Source: Ensifer sesbaniae (GTDB taxonomy: Bacteria; Pseudomonadota; Alphaproteobacteria; Rhizobiales; Rhizobiaceae). Taken from it: a DNA stretch of 64,000 nucleotides. Positions 1 through 10,144 of the stretch are shown here, piece after piece. Made by a program: the position numbers and the translations under genes. The DNA lies in the NCBI RefSeq assembly GCF_013283665.1, contig NZ_JABEKU010000001.1, positions 1,302,001 through 1,366,000 of the forward strand. Reading direction: 5' to 3'. How positions within the stretch are numbered: position 1 is the stretch's first letter; each line of letters opens with the position of its first letter. The notes beneath the pieces are model-generated. The model made no database searches. It was given only the letters and a program-made list of their open reading frames with translations, and was not told the origin of the DNA.

Positions 1-1865
1 AGTTGATCGCCGGCGGTCGCATGCCGGAGCTACGCCAGCGCGCCACCGAGCCGATGCTGCGCGCCCTGGTCAAGGCCGGCTGGATCGACGAGGAGACGGC
101 TGATGAACTCGTAGAGGCCTATTGGTTCCTGCGCGACGTCGAGCACCGGATCCAGATGGTACGCGACGAACAGACCCATGTGCTGCCCGAGACCGAAGCG
201 GAGCTGAAGCGCATCGCCTATATGCTTGGCTTCGACGATACGGCCGCCTTCTCGAAGGCGCTTTCGCGCGTGTTGAAGACGGTCGAGCGCCGCTACGCCC
301 AGCTCTTCGAGCAGGAGGCGAAGCTTTCGATCGAGACCGGCAATCTCGTCTTCACCGGCCAGCGCGACGACCCGGATACGCTGGAGACGCTGAAGAAGCT
401 CGGCTTCCAGCGGCCGTCGGACATTTCCCATACGATCCGCACCTGGCACTATGGCCGCTACCGCGCGACGCAATCGGTGGAAGCGCGCGAGCGCCTGACC
501 GAACTGACGCCGGAGCTTCTGCGCGTCTTCGGCGAAAGCCGCCGAGCCGACGAAGCGCTGCTGCGCTTCGACAATTTCATTTCCGGCCTGCCGGCGGGCA
601 TTCAGCTCTTTTCGCTGCTCGGCAACAATCCGGGCCTCCTGTCGCTGATCGTCAACGTCATGTCGTCGGCGCCGCGGCTTGCCGAAATCATCGCCGCGCG
701 CCCGCATGTCTTCGACGGCATGCTCGATCCGGGCCTCCTTGCCGAATTGCCGACGAGGGACTATCTCGCGCCGCGTATTGCCAATTTCGTCGGTGGCGCG
801 CGACACTATGAGGAAGTGCTCGACCGCCTGCGCATCATTGCCGCCGAGCAGCGCTTCCTGATCGGCATCCGGCTTTTGACCGGCGCCATCTCGGGGGCAC
901 AGGCCGGCCGCGCCTTTACCGATCTCGCTGACCTGATCATCGCCGCGGCGGTGAAGGCGGTGCAGGACGAGATTGGCTCGGTACACGGCGATTTCCCCGG
1001 CGGCCGCATCGCCGTCGTCGGCATGGGCAAGCTCGGCAGTCACGAGCTGACCGCGGGCTCTGACGTCGATCTGATCCTGCTTTACGATTACGATGAGGCG
1101 GCGACCGAGTCCGACGGCCCAAAGCCGCTCGACCCGACGCGCTATTTCACGCGGGTAACGCAGCGCCTGATCGCCGCACTTTCCGCGCCGACGGCAGAGG
1201 GCATTCTCTACGAGGTCGACATGCGGCTTCGTCCGTCCGGCAACAAGGGGCCGGTCGCGACGAGGATCAATGCCTTCGCCAAGTATCAGCGCGAAGAGGC
1301 CTGGACCTGGGAGCATCTGGCCCTGACGCGGGCGCGCTGCATCTGTGGCGACGAAAGGCTGATCGCCGAGGCCAATGCAATCTTTGCCGAAATCCTCGGC
1401 CGTAAGCGAGATGTTGCCAAGGTCAGCGCCGACGTGATCTCCATGCGCGAGATGATCGACAGCGAGAAGCCGCCGAGCGATATCTGGGATTTCAAGCTGA
1501 TCCCGGGTGGTCTCGTCGATATCGAGTTCATCAGCCAGTACCTGGCGCTCGTTGCGCCCGCGAAGGGCATTCAACCGCTGACATCAGGCACGAATACGGC
1601 CGATGCACTGAAGCTGCTCGGCGACTCCTTGATGAACCCCAATGATCTCGATGTTGCTCTGGAGGCGCTGCACCTCTTTACCGAGTTGTCGCAGATCGTG
1701 CGGCTGTGCATCGAGGGAGAGTTCGAGCCGAAGGAAGCACCGGCCGGGCTGATCGATCTCGTCTGCCGGGCAGGGGACTATCCCGACCTGAAGACACTGG
1801 AGGGAGATATCCGGCGGCTGTCGAAGTCCGCGCGGCGTGTCTTCCAATCGGTCGTTTCGGCGTGA
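1..1865 (+). CDS. glnE: Glutamine synthetase adenylyltransferase/deadenylyltransferase GlnE, C-terminal part (5' end outside window)
   Basis: This bifunctional enzyme adds AMP to, or removes it from, glutamine synthetase in response to PII and glutamine, so it sets nitrogen assimilation activity. About 620 residues are present; the family is normally 950-1000 residues, so the start lies upstream and the first two bases belong to a split codon. The segment holds the end of the N-terminal deadenylylase half, the linker, and the whole C-terminal adenylylase half. The nucleotidyltransferase signature GMGKLGSHELTAGSDVDL lies near fragment residues 340-358, followed by the metal-binding region around RLRPSGNKGP. 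The stop is only 9 bp from the stop of the convergent kinase gene. The family call is firm; the missing start cannot be judged here. Confidence 0.97.
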   Translation, partial: LIAGGRMPELRQRATEPMLRALVKAGWIDEETADELVEAYWFLRDVEHRIQMVRDEQTHVLPETEAELKRIAYMLGFDDTAAFSKALSRVLKTVERRYAQLFEQEAKLSIETGNLVFTGQRDDPDTLETLKKLGFQRPSDISHTIRTWHYGRYRATQSVEARERLTELTPELLRVFGESRRADEALLRFDNFISGLPAGIQLFSLLGNNPGLLSLIVNVMSSAPRLAEIIAARPHVFDGMLDPGLLAELPTRDYLAPRIANFVGGARHYEEVLDRLRIIAAEQRFLIGIRLLTGAISGAQAGRAFTDLADLIIAAAVKAVQDEIGSVHGDFPGGRIAVVGMGKLGSHELTAGSDVDLILLYDYDEAATESDGPKPLDPTRYFTRVTQRLIAALSAPTAEGILYEVDMRLRPSGNKGPVATRINAFAKYQREEAWTWEHLALTRARCICGDERLIAEANAIFAEILGRKRDVAKVSADVISMREMIDSEKPPSDIWDFKLIPGGLVDIEFISQYLALVAPAKGIQPLTSGTNTADALKLLGDSLMNPNDLDVALEALHLFTELSQIVRLCIEGEFEPKEAPAGLIDLVCRAGDYPDLKTLEGDIRRLSKSARRVFQSVVSA

Positions 1866-1874
1866 TGGAGTGCC

Positions 1875-4205
1875 TCAGGCTCGGTCGGGGATTCTGACCG
1901 AGATGATCGTACCGACGTTTTCCGTCGAGTGTATTTTCATGCTGCCGCCATGCAAGCGGGTGAGCGAGCGCGAAATCGCCAGCCCCAGGCCCGAGCCGCC
2001 CTTGCTCTTGGCATATTGGCTCTGCACCTGCTCGAAGGGCTGGCCGATCTTCTGAAGCGCGTCGCGCGGTATGCCGATGCCGGAATCGGCGATCGTCAGC
2101 GTCACGGCGCCGGTTACCTTGCGGGCACGAAGCGAAATGCGCCCGCCTTCATTGGTGAACTTCACCGCATTTGAAAGCAGGTTGAGCAATATCTGCTTCA
2201 TGGCGCGGCGGTCGGCAATCATGGTGAGGCCGGACGAGATCTGCTGCACCACATGGATGTTCTTCTGTTCGGCCGGTATGGTGGTGAAGCGCAGCGTCTC
2301 TTCGATCAGCGGCGCCAGATCGATCGTCTCGCGGCTGATGCGCATGTGCCCGGCCTCGATCTTCGACATGTCGAGTATGTCGTTGATGACGTTGAGGAGA
2401 TGCTTGCCGCTCTCGTGGATGTCGCGCGAGTATTCGTTGTATTTCTCCGAGCCGAGCGGCCCGAACATCTGGTTCTGCAGGATTTCCGAGAAGCCGAGGA
2501 TGGCGTTGAGCGGCGTGCGAAGCTCGTGCGACATGTTCGCCAGGAATTCCGACTTGGCGCGGTTGGCCGCCTCGGCGCGTTCCTTTTCCGCCTGGTAGTT
2601 GGCGTTGGCGATCGACAGTTCGGTCTTCTGTCGCTCCAGCGTCATGCGCGACGCCGAAAGGTCGCCGATCGTCGCCATCAGCCGCCGCTCGGATTCGCGC
2701 AGGCGCACCTGATGCCGCTTCAGGAGGGTGATATCGGTGCCGACCGAGACGAGGCCCCCGTCGCGCGTGCGTCGCTCGTTGATCTGCAGCCAGCGTTCGT
2801 CGGCAAGCTGAACCTCGGTCGTCTGCGACTGGTTGCTGCGATCGGGATCGGCGATGCGCCGTTCCACCACCGGCCGCGCCGCGGCCGTCTGGACGGTGAT
2901 GCGCTCGGTGCCTGGAACGAGCACGTGATCGGGAAGCTTGTAGGCTTCCTGGAAGTGGGTGTTGCACATGACGAGGCGGTCATGTTTGTCCCAGAGGACG
3001 AAGGCCTCCGACGTACATTCGATCGCGTCGGCGAGCCGTTGGTCTGCTTCGGCGTAGCGTTGGGCAAGTCGGTGCTGCTCGGTCACGTCCATGGCGATGC
3101 CGATCAGGTGCGCCCGCCCGGAAACGGTACGGATGATTTCCGCGCGGGCACGCAGCCACACATAGTGGCCGTCCGCATGTCGCATGCGGAAAACCTGGTC
3201 GATCTGGCGCGCGTCGCCACGCGCTATGGTCCGCGCCACGCCATAGATGCCGCGATCATCCGGATGCATCAGCCGCGCGGCGTCACCGAAGGAGAGCACG
3301 CTGTTTTCTCCGGGCATGCCGAGCATTTCGTACATCGAGCGCGACCAGAACAGCCGACGGTTGGCGAGGTCGAAATCCCAGAGGCCGCAGCGGCCGCGAG
3401 ACAGCGCAGTCTCGACGCGTAGGTTGGATTCGGCAAAGACCGAGTCCGCGTCGCGAGCCCGCTTGGCCTGGATGTAATAGGCATAGAGCACCATAAGCAG
3501 GATGGCGGAGATGCCGGCAAAGAGCGTCACGTTGAGCGAGACTTCATCGCGCCAGGTGGTTTCGAGCTGCGTCACCGGCGTTGCGGCCAGCACCACTCCG
3601 GCCGCGTCAGGCAATTGCGCCAGTGCCACGATATGGTCGACGCCGACGATCGGCGTCTTCATGACGCTGGAGTGCTCGCCGAAATATTGCAGCGTCGCGA
3701 TGTCGGGTGCGACGGCCGCGAGCGTCCGACCGATGAGCGGCCCGCCCTCCTGGGTGCTGGCGAAGATCCGGCCGTCCCTTCGGACTGCAAGGATGAACGT
3801 GCCGGGATCGAGCATGCCGGTGGGCAGATAATGGCTGAAGCGTTGCTCCACGTCCGAGCGGCGGCTCTGGTCAAAAAGGACAGCGCCGTCCGTCTGGAAG
3901 GCCGCAACGGCGGTTGCCGCCGCAAGCCCGACCGTCTGGCGCGAACTCTCTTCCATGCGGGCATGCTCGTCCATGATGCTGGACATGCGCGAGACCGCCA
4001 CGATGATCAGGAATGCGATGATGAGGATCGGGATGGAGCGCTTGAGAATCGGCTCTGCGCTTGCCAGTCGCCGCGAGGTCGGTCCGGCAAAGATCTTCGC
4101 ATGCGAGATGAACTCTTGCTCCAGGCGGCCGGCAAGCCCCGGAAACTTGAGTCGCAACCGCCCGTCGGCTGCGCTCGCCTGTCGCGCGTCCGCCATCTTT
4201 CCCAA
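1875..4205 (-). CDS. pleC: PAS-domain sensor histidine kinase, PleC/PdhS-like
   Basis: This is a membrane histidine kinase of 776 residues. Two hydrophobic segments (about residues 53-70 and 218-240) bracket a periplasmic domain. Two PAS/PAC regions follow (about 255-385 and 390-500), then a coiled linker, a HisKA domain with the phospho-acceptor His near residue 560 in NMSHELRTPLNAILGFSE, and a HATPase domain with NLLSNAVKFT, DSGIGIP and GGSGLGLAIS boxes. There is no receiver domain. The residues after the H-box (MFGPLGSEKY, then INDILDMSKIEAG) are typical of the PleC/DivJ/PdhS family, which controls the phosphorylation of DivK and so cell-cycle asymmetry in alphaproteobacteria. The name pleC rests on that motif and on the neighbouring glnE, so it is an inference. 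The gene is convergent with glnE and appears to be transcribed alone. Confidence 0.8.
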   Translation of the reverse strand: MGKMADARQASAADGRLRLKFPGLAGRLEQEFISHAKIFAGPTSRRLASAEPILKRSIPILIIAFLIIVAVSRMSSIMDEHARMEESSRQTVGLAAATAVAAFQTDGAVLFDQSRRSDVEQRFSHYLPTGMLDPGTFILAVRRDGRIFASTQEGGPLIGRTLAAVAPDIATLQYFGEHSSVMKTPIVGVDHIVALAQLPDAAGVVLAATPVTQLETTWRDEVSLNVTLFAGISAILLMVLYAYYIQAKRARDADSVFAESNLRVETALSRGRCGLWDFDLANRRLFWSRSMYEMLGMPGENSVLSFGDAARLMHPDDRGIYGVARTIARGDARQIDQVFRMRHADGHYVWLRARAEIIRTVSGRAHLIGIAMDVTEQHRLAQRYAEADQRLADAIECTSEAFVLWDKHDRLVMCNTHFQEAYKLPDHVLVPGTERITVQTAAARPVVERRIADPDRSNQSQTTEVQLADERWLQINERRTRDGGLVSVGTDITLLKRHQVRLRESERRLMATIGDLSASRMTLERQKTELSIANANYQAEKERAEAANRAKSEFLANMSHELRTPLNAILGFSEILQNQMFGPLGSEKYNEYSRDIHESGKHLLNVINDILDMSKIEAGHMRISRETIDLAPLIEETLRFTTIPAEQKNIHVVQQISSGLTMIADRRAMKQILLNLLSNAVKFTNEGGRISLRARKVTGAVTLTIADSGIGIPRDALQKIGQPFEQVQSQYAKSKGGSGLGLAISRSLTRLHGGSMKIHSTENVGTIISVRIPDRA

Positions 4206-4381
4206 TTCTCAAAACCCTCTGATGATTCGGCGCGCCGCTCGCCCGAATCTGACTCAATGAATCACAGGGCGATTCGCCTTGTCCAGAGGCGCTGGTAAAG
4301 ATTTCTTAACCATTTCTTATCGTTGGGAAATAATAGGCCGGGCCGCGCAAGCGGCCCGGCCCTGAAGAAAATCAACGGGTT

Positions 4382-4486
4382 CTACAGCACCGCGCGTCTT
4401 ATGAGACGCGCAAAGGTTGCTGTAGCACTTTGGAAGTACTGCATGTTTTTGTCCTTTAATCGGCGACGATTTAAGGAAACATGCAG
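4382..4486 (+). repeat. Two-hairpin intergenic repeat, copy 1
   Basis: Two adjacent inverted repeats lie between the kinase and pepN. The first has outer arms CTACAGCA/TGCTGTAG and inner arms GCGCGTCT/AGACGCGC. The second has outer arms CTGCAT/ATGCAG and inner arms near CCTTTAATCG/CGATTTAAGG. The same two-hairpin arrangement occurs at 9939-10046 and, degenerate and inverted, near 27980-28052. It is a dispersed palindromic element of the kind common between rhizobial genes. It lies just downstream of pepN (minus strand), so as RNA it may also act as a 3' end structure. Confidence 0.75.
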
Positions 4487-4492
4487 TAGGCT

Positions 4493-7141
4493 TCAGGCCT
4501 TGAGCATGCGCTCCACGATATCGCCGACATCGGCCGAAAGCCTCGGCGCTCCGGCAATCTCCTTCAGCGCCTTGCGGGCATGACCGGCGCGCTTGTCCTC
4601 GAGCGAGCGCCAGGAGCGCATCGAGGTCAGGATACGCGCCGCAAGCTGGGGGTTGCGCGGGTCGATGTCGAGGATCTGATGCGCGAGAAAGCGATAGCCC
4701 TCGCCATCGGCGCGGTTGAAGCCGGTCGGGTTGGCGAAGGCATAGGTGCCCACCAGCGAGCGCACGCGGTTCGGGTTGTTGCCATTGAACAGCGGTTCCG
4801 CCATCAGCGCCTTGACGCGGTCGAGTGTGCCGGCTCCGGGGATCGTCGCCTGAACGGCAAACCACTTGTCGATGACCAGTGCGTTGTCGGCGAAACGCGC
4901 GCGGAAGGCCGCAAGCGCTTCCGCGGTCTCGGCGGCATCCGGAAAGCGGTGCGCAAGCAGCGCCAGCGCATGGCTGAGATCGGTCATGTTGTTGGCGGCG
5001 GCAAAGGTCTCGGCGGCGCGCCCCGGTCCTTCGTCGCCCTGGACGAGGTAGGTGAGCGCACTGTTGCGCAGTGCCCGGCGACCGGCGCTTGCGGCGTCCG
5101 GGCTGAAAGCGGCCGTGGAGACGAGGTCGTCGGCCAAGTTGAGGAACGTGTCGCGCCCGGCGGCGGCAACGGCCGTCAGGATTTGCTGACGCGCGGCGTG
5201 GATTGCATCCGGATCGTTGTTGGTGCCGATCTCGCGCGCGATGTCGGATTCGCTCGGCAGTGCCAGGGCCTGGGAGCGGAAAGCGGGCTCCAGCGTTTCA
5301 TCCGCGGCAGCGCGGATCAGGCCGTCGATGAGCGCCTGGTCGCAGGTGACCGGCTTTCCGGCGCGAACATTCGCCGTCGCCTCGACCAGATTGCTGAGTG
5401 CGATGGCGTTGAGCGCTTGCCAGCGGGCGAAGAGGTCGCTCTCGTGATGCGCGATCAGCGCAAGATCCTCGTCGCTCTGCTCGATGTGTAGGTTGATCGG
5501 CGCGGAAAAGCCGCGGTTGAACGACGGCACCGGGCGCGACGGAATGCCGGAGAAGACGACCGTCTGCTTGCGCTCCGTGAGATGCAGGACGTCGCCGGTG
5601 ATGTCGGCGCCGGAGACCGCGGAAAGGTCGGCTTCGCTGCCGCCTTCGAGCAGCAGGCCCATCTTGAGCGGAATGTGCATCGCCTCCTTGGCACCCTGTC
5701 CGGGCGTTGCCGGAACGGTCTGCTCGAGCGATAGGGTGAAGGTCTGCTTGGCGGCGTCATAGGCGCCCGAAGCGGTGACCAGCGGTGTTCCCGCCTGATG
5801 GTACCAGAGGGCGAACTGGCGGAGGTCGCGACTGCTTGCCGCTTCGAAGCAGGCGACGAAATCCTCGATCGTCACGGCCTGGCCGTCATGCCGGTCGAAA
5901 TAGAGGTCCATGCCCTTCTTGAACAGATCGCGGCCGAGGATGGTGGCGATCATGCGGGTGACTTCCGATCCCTTTTCGTAGACGGTCGTCGTATAGAAGT
6001 TGTTGATTTCGCGGTATTTCGTCGGTCGCACCGGATGGGCGAGGGGGCCGGCATCCTCCGGGAACTGCTCCGACTTCAGGTGCCTCACTTCCGCAATTCT
6101 CTTGACCGCCCGCGAGCGCATGTCGGCGGAGAATTCGTGGTCGCGGTAGACCGTCAGGCCTTCCTTGAGGCAGAGCTGGAACCAATCCCGGCAGGTGATG
6201 CGATTACCGGTCCAATTGTGGAAGTATTCGTGCGCGATGATCGCCTCGATATTGGCATAGTCCGCATCGGTCGCCGTTTCCGGGTCGGCGAGCACGTATT
6301 TGTCGTTGAAGATGTTGAGACCCTTGTTCTCCATCGCCCCCATGTTGAAGTCGGAGACGGCGACGATCATAAAGATGTCGAGGTCGTATTCACGGCCGAA
6401 GGCGTCTTCGTCCCACTTCATCGAGCGCTTGAGCGCGTCCATGGCGTAGGCCGCGCGTGGTTCCTTGCCGTGTTCGACATAGATCTTCAGTGCGACTTCG
6501 CGGCCGGACATCGTCGTGAACGTGTCTTCGACGACGCCGAGATCACCGGCGACGAGGGCGAAGAGGTAGCTCGGCTTCGGATGCGGATCGAACCAGGCGG
6601 CGAAATGACGGCCGTCGCCTATGTCGGCGCCGCCGAGATAATTGCCATTCGACAGCAGGAGCGGAGCGGATGCCTTGTCGGCGATGATGTTGACCGTGTA
6701 GACGGCAAGCACGTCGGGACGATCGGGAAAATAGGTGATGCGGCGGAAGCCTTCGGCCTCGCACTGGGTGCTGTAGATGCCGTTGGTGCGGTAGAGCCCC
6801 ATCAGCTGCGTGTTCGTCTCAGGCGAAAGCAGGGTGGTGATGGTGATTTCGAAGGGGGCGGCTTCCGGCAGGCCGCGGATGGTCAGCGTATCGTCGGTAA
6901 CATCGTAGAGGGAGGCCGCGAGCTCTTCCTGGTCCAGCAGCAAGCCGGTCATCTTCAGTTCGTCGCCATCGAGCAGCAGCGGCGCCGACGCGTCGACACC
7001 TTCGCGACGATGGAAGATCAATCGGGCTTCGACCTTGGTTTCCTTCGGATCGAGCTCGAAGGTCAGATCCACTCTCTCCAGAACGAAGTCGGTCGGCCGA
7101 TAGTCTTCCAGATGAATGATCTGGCCAGTATTTGTCCGCAT
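4493..7141 (-). CDS. pepN: Aminopeptidase N (M1 family zinc metallopeptidase)
   Basis: This is a cytoplasmic broad-specificity aminopeptidase for peptide turnover. The ATG at 7141 gives 882 residues, the usual PepN length; the frame stays open to 7234, but the extra 31 residues do not look like the family N-terminus, which begins MRTNTGQIIHLEDYRPTDF. The exopeptidase motif GAMEN lies near residues 266-270, the zinc motif HEYFH at 304-308, and the second zinc ligand Glu some 19 residues later. The C-terminal half is the helical DUF3458 region of PepN. A 105-bp palindromic repeat follows the stop. The gene is divergent from the DMT transporter gene, with about 420 bp between them. Confidence 0.96.
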   Translation of the reverse strand: MRTNTGQIIHLEDYRPTDFVLERVDLTFELDPKETKVEARLIFHRREGVDASAPLLLDGDELKMTGLLLDQEELAASLYDVTDDTLTIRGLPEAAPFEITITTLLSPETNTQLMGLYRTNGIYSTQCEAEGFRRITYFPDRPDVLAVYTVNIIADKASAPLLLSNGNYLGGADIGDGRHFAAWFDPHPKPSYLFALVAGDLGVVEDTFTTMSGREVALKIYVEHGKEPRAAYAMDALKRSMKWDEDAFGREYDLDIFMIVAVSDFNMGAMENKGLNIFNDKYVLADPETATDADYANIEAIIAHEYFHNWTGNRITCRDWFQLCLKEGLTVYRDHEFSADMRSRAVKRIAEVRHLKSEQFPEDAGPLAHPVRPTKYREINNFYTTTVYEKGSEVTRMIATILGRDLFKKGMDLYFDRHDGQAVTIEDFVACFEAASSRDLRQFALWYHQAGTPLVTASGAYDAAKQTFTLSLEQTVPATPGQGAKEAMHIPLKMGLLLEGGSEADLSAVSGADITGDVLHLTERKQTVVFSGIPSRPVPSFNRGFSAPINLHIEQSDEDLALIAHHESDLFARWQALNAIALSNLVEATANVRAGKPVTCDQALIDGLIRAAADETLEPAFRSQALALPSESDIAREIGTNNDPDAIHAARQQILTAVAAAGRDTFLNLADDLVSTAAFSPDAASAGRRALRNSALTYLVQGDEGPGRAAETFAAANNMTDLSHALALLAHRFPDAAETAEALAAFRARFADNALVIDKWFAVQATIPGAGTLDRVKALMAEPLFNGNNPNRVRSLVGTYAFANPTGFNRADGEGYRFLAHQILDIDPRNPQLAARILTSMRSWRSLEDKRAGHARKALKEIAGAPRLSADVGDIVERMLKA

Positions 7142-7560
7142 GGTCAGTCCCGCTTGCGCCGTTCTACTGGAGAATTTGTAGTGGGCGCCTGTGATGGTGA
7201 AAAGGCCAAGGGGCGAAAAGTCGGATAATGCCACACGATTGTGATGCCGGCGACCGCACTTTCGACAGAAAAGGCATGGTTTCCGATGGTCTTCCCGCTC
7301 CCTTATCGGATAGACGTGTATCGAAGTGGGACTAACAAGACATGAATTGGAAAGGTTTTTTTCGCCGCGGCTAAAGAAAGGCCTGACGTCGTTTTGCCAA
7401 ACGTCAATCGATCAAGAAAAAACGCTATTCATCACGAAGTTTGATCCGACTTTGTTGCCGAGCGTCGCTAATGTGACGAAGTCCTGCGGCGGGGTTCTCC
7501 GCTGAAAAATCTCCAAACCAGCCCTCGTGTCTGCTCTGGCCGGCGGAGGCTGTTCGAAAA
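7142..7560. promoter_or_regulatory. Divergent intergenic region between pepN and the DMT transporter gene
   Basis: About 420 bp without a convincing gene, notably more A+T-rich than its surroundings between 7300 and 7450, so it should carry promoters for both divergent genes. A short inverted repeat TGACGT/ACGTCA separated by 11 bp lies near 7383-7405 and could be an operator. No -35/-10 pair stands out enough to name. Confidence 0.4.
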
Positions 7561-8508
7561 GTGCCCTCAATGGATGCGGAAGTCGAAAGCCCGATGAAGG
7601 GGATCCTGTTCAAGGTCCTTTCCGTCGTCATTTTCGTTTGCATGTCGACGCTGATCAAGGCGGCCGGAAACGAGATTGCCACCGGCCAGATCACCTTCTA
7701 CCGCTCGGCCTTCGCCATGGTGCCGATCCTCGGTTATCTCGCCTTCCGCGGACAGTTGCGCGATGCCTTCAAGACCGCGGATTTCACCGGCCATATCGCG
7801 CGCGGCTTCGTCGGCATTCTCGCGATGAGCTTCGGCTTCTATGGGCTCGTGCACCTGCCGCTGCCTGAAGCCATCGCCATCGGCTACGCCATGCCACTGA
7901 TCGCCGTTGCCTTCGCTGCGCTGTTTCTCGGCGAGACGGTGCGGCTTTATCGCTGGTCGGCGGTGGTCATCGGGCTGGTCGGCGTGATGATCATCACCTG
8001 GCCGCGGCTGACCCTTTTCCGCGAAGGCGGCTTCGGTTCGCTGGAGGCGCTGGGTGCTGCATCGGTGCTGATTTCGGCAGCCCTCGGCGCGGTTGCGATG
8101 GTGCTGGTGCGCAAACTCGTCAAGAACGAGCGGACCCATACGATCGTGCTCTATTTCTCGCTGTCGGCCTCGGTCTTCTCGCTGGCGACGCTGCCCTTCG
8201 GCTGGCCGTCGATCTCGCGCGAGGCCTTTCTGCTCCTGATGGTCGCCGGCTTCTGTGGCGGTGTGGCGCAGATTCTTCTGACCGAGAGCTACCGCCATGC
8301 CGACATGTCGACGATCGCGCCGTTCGAATATACTTCGATCGTGCTCGGCCTGATCATCGGCTATTTTCTGTTCGACGATATTCCGACGGCAACCATGCTG
8401 ATCGGCACCGCCATCGTCGTCGGAGCCGGCATCTTCATCATCTTCCGCGAACATCGGCTCGGCCTCGAGCGCCGGGGCGCCCGCAAGCACATGACGCCGC
8501 AGGGCTGA
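7561..8508 (+). CDS. DMT-superfamily transporter (EamA family)
   Basis: This is an inner-membrane protein of 315 residues with about ten hydrophobic segments arranged as two EamA repeats (roughly residues 12-150 and 165-300), the layout of drug/metabolite exporters such as RhaT- and YdcZ-like proteins. The substrate cannot be told. Three starts are possible: GTG at 7561, which has GGAGG about 11 bp upstream, ATG at 7570, and ATG at 7594, which sits just before the first membrane segment. The gene is convergent with the MFS gene, with 34 bp between the stops. Confidence 0.85.
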   Translation: MPSMDAEVESPMKGILFKVLSVVIFVCMSTLIKAAGNEIATGQITFYRSAFAMVPILGYLAFRGQLRDAFKTADFTGHIARGFVGILAMSFGFYGLVHLPLPEAIAIGYAMPLIAVAFAALFLGETVRLYRWSAVVIGLVGVMIITWPRLTLFREGGFGSLEALGAASVLISAALGAVAMVLVRKLVKNERTHTIVLYFSLSASVFSLATLPFGWPSISREAFLLLMVAGFCGGVAQILLTESYRHADMSTIAPFEYTSIVLGLIIGYFLFDDIPTATMLIGTAIVVGAGIFIIFREHRLGLERRGARKHMTPQG

Positions 8509-8542
8509 GGCGAAGCGCGCGTTCATCTTCCGTCGATGACAC

Positions 8543-9835
8543 TTACGAGTGCTGTTTCTCCCAGGCCGGAACCGTGTCGTCATCGATCAGCGGTTCCTGC
8601 GCCATCTGCTGGGCAACAGGGCTCGTCACGTCAGGCCCGGGTGTCGGCACCACGCTCGTTGCCTGGAAATCGGTCTTGGCAACCAGACCCTTGTGCTGTT
8701 CGCGCTGAAGGATACGCCAGGCGGCATAGCCGCCATAAAGGGCGAAATAGACGGCGAGAACGAGGAACAGCGCCGCCGGGCCAAAACGGTCCATGACCGG
8801 GCCGACCATAAGCGGGCCGGAGATCGTGCCGAGCCCGTAGGTGATCATCAGGCCGGAAGACGTCTCGACATATTCGTTCGGTTTGGCGAGGTCGTTCGCA
8901 TGCGCGACATTCAGCGCGTAGATCGGAAACAGCACCGAGCCCACGAGTGCAGCGATGACGTAGAGGACCGCCGGTTGGCTGCCGATCGACGCCGACATCA
9001 CCAGGCAGGAGACGACGCCGACGATGCCGCAGCCGACCATGACGATACGCCGGTCGATCTTGTCGGAGAGGCGGCCGATCGGGATCTGTGAGATCGCGCT
9101 GCCGGTCAGGAGCGAGGCGAGCAGCGTCGCACCCTCGGCGGTGGAAAGACCGATCTTCTGCGTGAAGACGCCACCGAGATTGAGCCACGCACCGGACAGT
9201 GCGCCGGCAAGAAAGCCGCCAACGACAGCGACCGGAGAACGGCGGAAAAGCGCAGGGATATCGAACTTCGCCTGCGCTGGTGGCGCGGGCATCGGCGAGG
9301 AGGAGAGCGCCGTCGGCAGCAGCGCCAGGGAAAACAGCACGCTGCAGAGCATGAAGAGCGACGTATTGGTCGGGTCGCCGAGCGGCACCATGTATTGGCC
9401 GCCTATGGTGCCGACCATCGTGGTGATCAAGTAGAGCGAAAACAACAGACCGCGGTTTTCGTTGGTGACGCGTTCGTTGAGCCAACTCTCGATCACGAGA
9501 TAGCTGCCGGAGATGGCGAAGCCGGAGATCGCCCGAAACACGATCCAGGCGTGCCAGTCGACGATGAGACCGCAGAGCAGGATCGCGATCGATAGCAGCG
9601 TGATCAGCGCGGTGAAGACGCGTACATGGCCGACCCGCAGTACGAATTTCGGGGTGACGACACAGGAGAGCGTAAAGCCGACCGTATAGCCGGTGGCGAT
9701 GACCGAGACGGTCAGCGTCGACCAGTTCTCGGCGACGGAGCGCACGGGGATCACATAGCTCTGGAGGCCGAAGGCGACCATCATGAGCAGGGTCGATACC
9801 ATCAGGCTGAAGACGGAAGCGAGGCTGGCCAGCAT
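8543..9835 (-). CDS. MFS transporter, YcaD-like
   Basis: This is a 12-helix major facilitator of 430 residues counting from the ATG at 9835, which sits directly before the first membrane helix; an upstream extension to 9916 is arginine-rich and unlikely to be translated. The loop 2-3 region, the GRLSDKIDRR motif between helices 8 and 9, and a long polar C-terminal tail of about 45 residues are visible. The pattern resembles the YcaD/UMF-type group, whose substrates are mostly unknown. No regulator is adjacent. Confidence 0.85.
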   Translation of the reverse strand: MLASLASVFSLMVSTLLMMVAFGLQSYVIPVRSVAENWSTLTVSVIATGYTVGFTLSCVVTPKFVLRVGHVRVFTALITLLSIAILLCGLIVDWHAWIVFRAISGFAISGSYLVIESWLNERVTNENRGLLFSLYLITTMVGTIGGQYMVPLGDPTNTSLFMLCSVLFSLALLPTALSSSPMPAPPAQAKFDIPALFRRSPVAVVGGFLAGALSGAWLNLGGVFTQKIGLSTAEGATLLASLLTGSAISQIPIGRLSDKIDRRIVMVGCGIVGVVSCLVMSASIGSQPAVLYVIAALVGSVLFPIYALNVAHANDLAKPNEYVETSSGLMITYGLGTISGPLMVGPVMDRFGPAALFLVLAVYFALYGGYAAWRILQREQHKGLVAKTDFQATSVVPTPGPDVTSPVAQQMAQEPLIDDDTVPAWEKQHS

Positions 9836-9938
9836 CGGCGCTCCTGAAAACGTGGCACTTCGCCATCGAAGCCGATGACGAGCAAAGCGCAGGTGGAGCG
9901 AGGAACGGTCTGGCAAGGGCCGGATGAGCCTGACACTC

Positions 9939-10046
9939 CTACAACGCCGCGCGTCTTATCAGACGCGCGAAGGTCGCTGTAGCACTTTGATTTGCTGCAT
10001 GTCTTCGTCCTTAAATCGAGGCCGATTTAAGGACGAAGACATGCAG
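9939..10046 (+). repeat. Two-hairpin intergenic repeat, copy 2
   Basis: This has the same architecture as the copy at 4382-4486: a first hairpin with inner arms GCGCGTCT/AGACGCGC and flanking CTACA/TGTAG, the shared spacer GTAGCACTTTG, then a long near-perfect hairpin with arms CTGCATGTCTTCGTCCTTAA and its complement ending at 10046. The arms of the second hairpin are better preserved here than in copy 1. It lies upstream of the MFS gene and left of the IS630 pair. Confidence 0.78.
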
Positions 10047-10144
10047 CAGGTCGGGACGAGTGTGGCTCTATCCAGTTTTTCGGGCGCTGTCGATTGCGAC
10101 AGCCGATGGCAAAAAGGCGGTACGCCTCTTTGTCGGCAGCACCT

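Noticed and set aside
30-1574. Long open frame antisense to glnE (over 500 codons)
   Set aside because: High G+C makes long antisense frames common. The translated product has no domain, and the plus strand holds an unmistakable GlnE.
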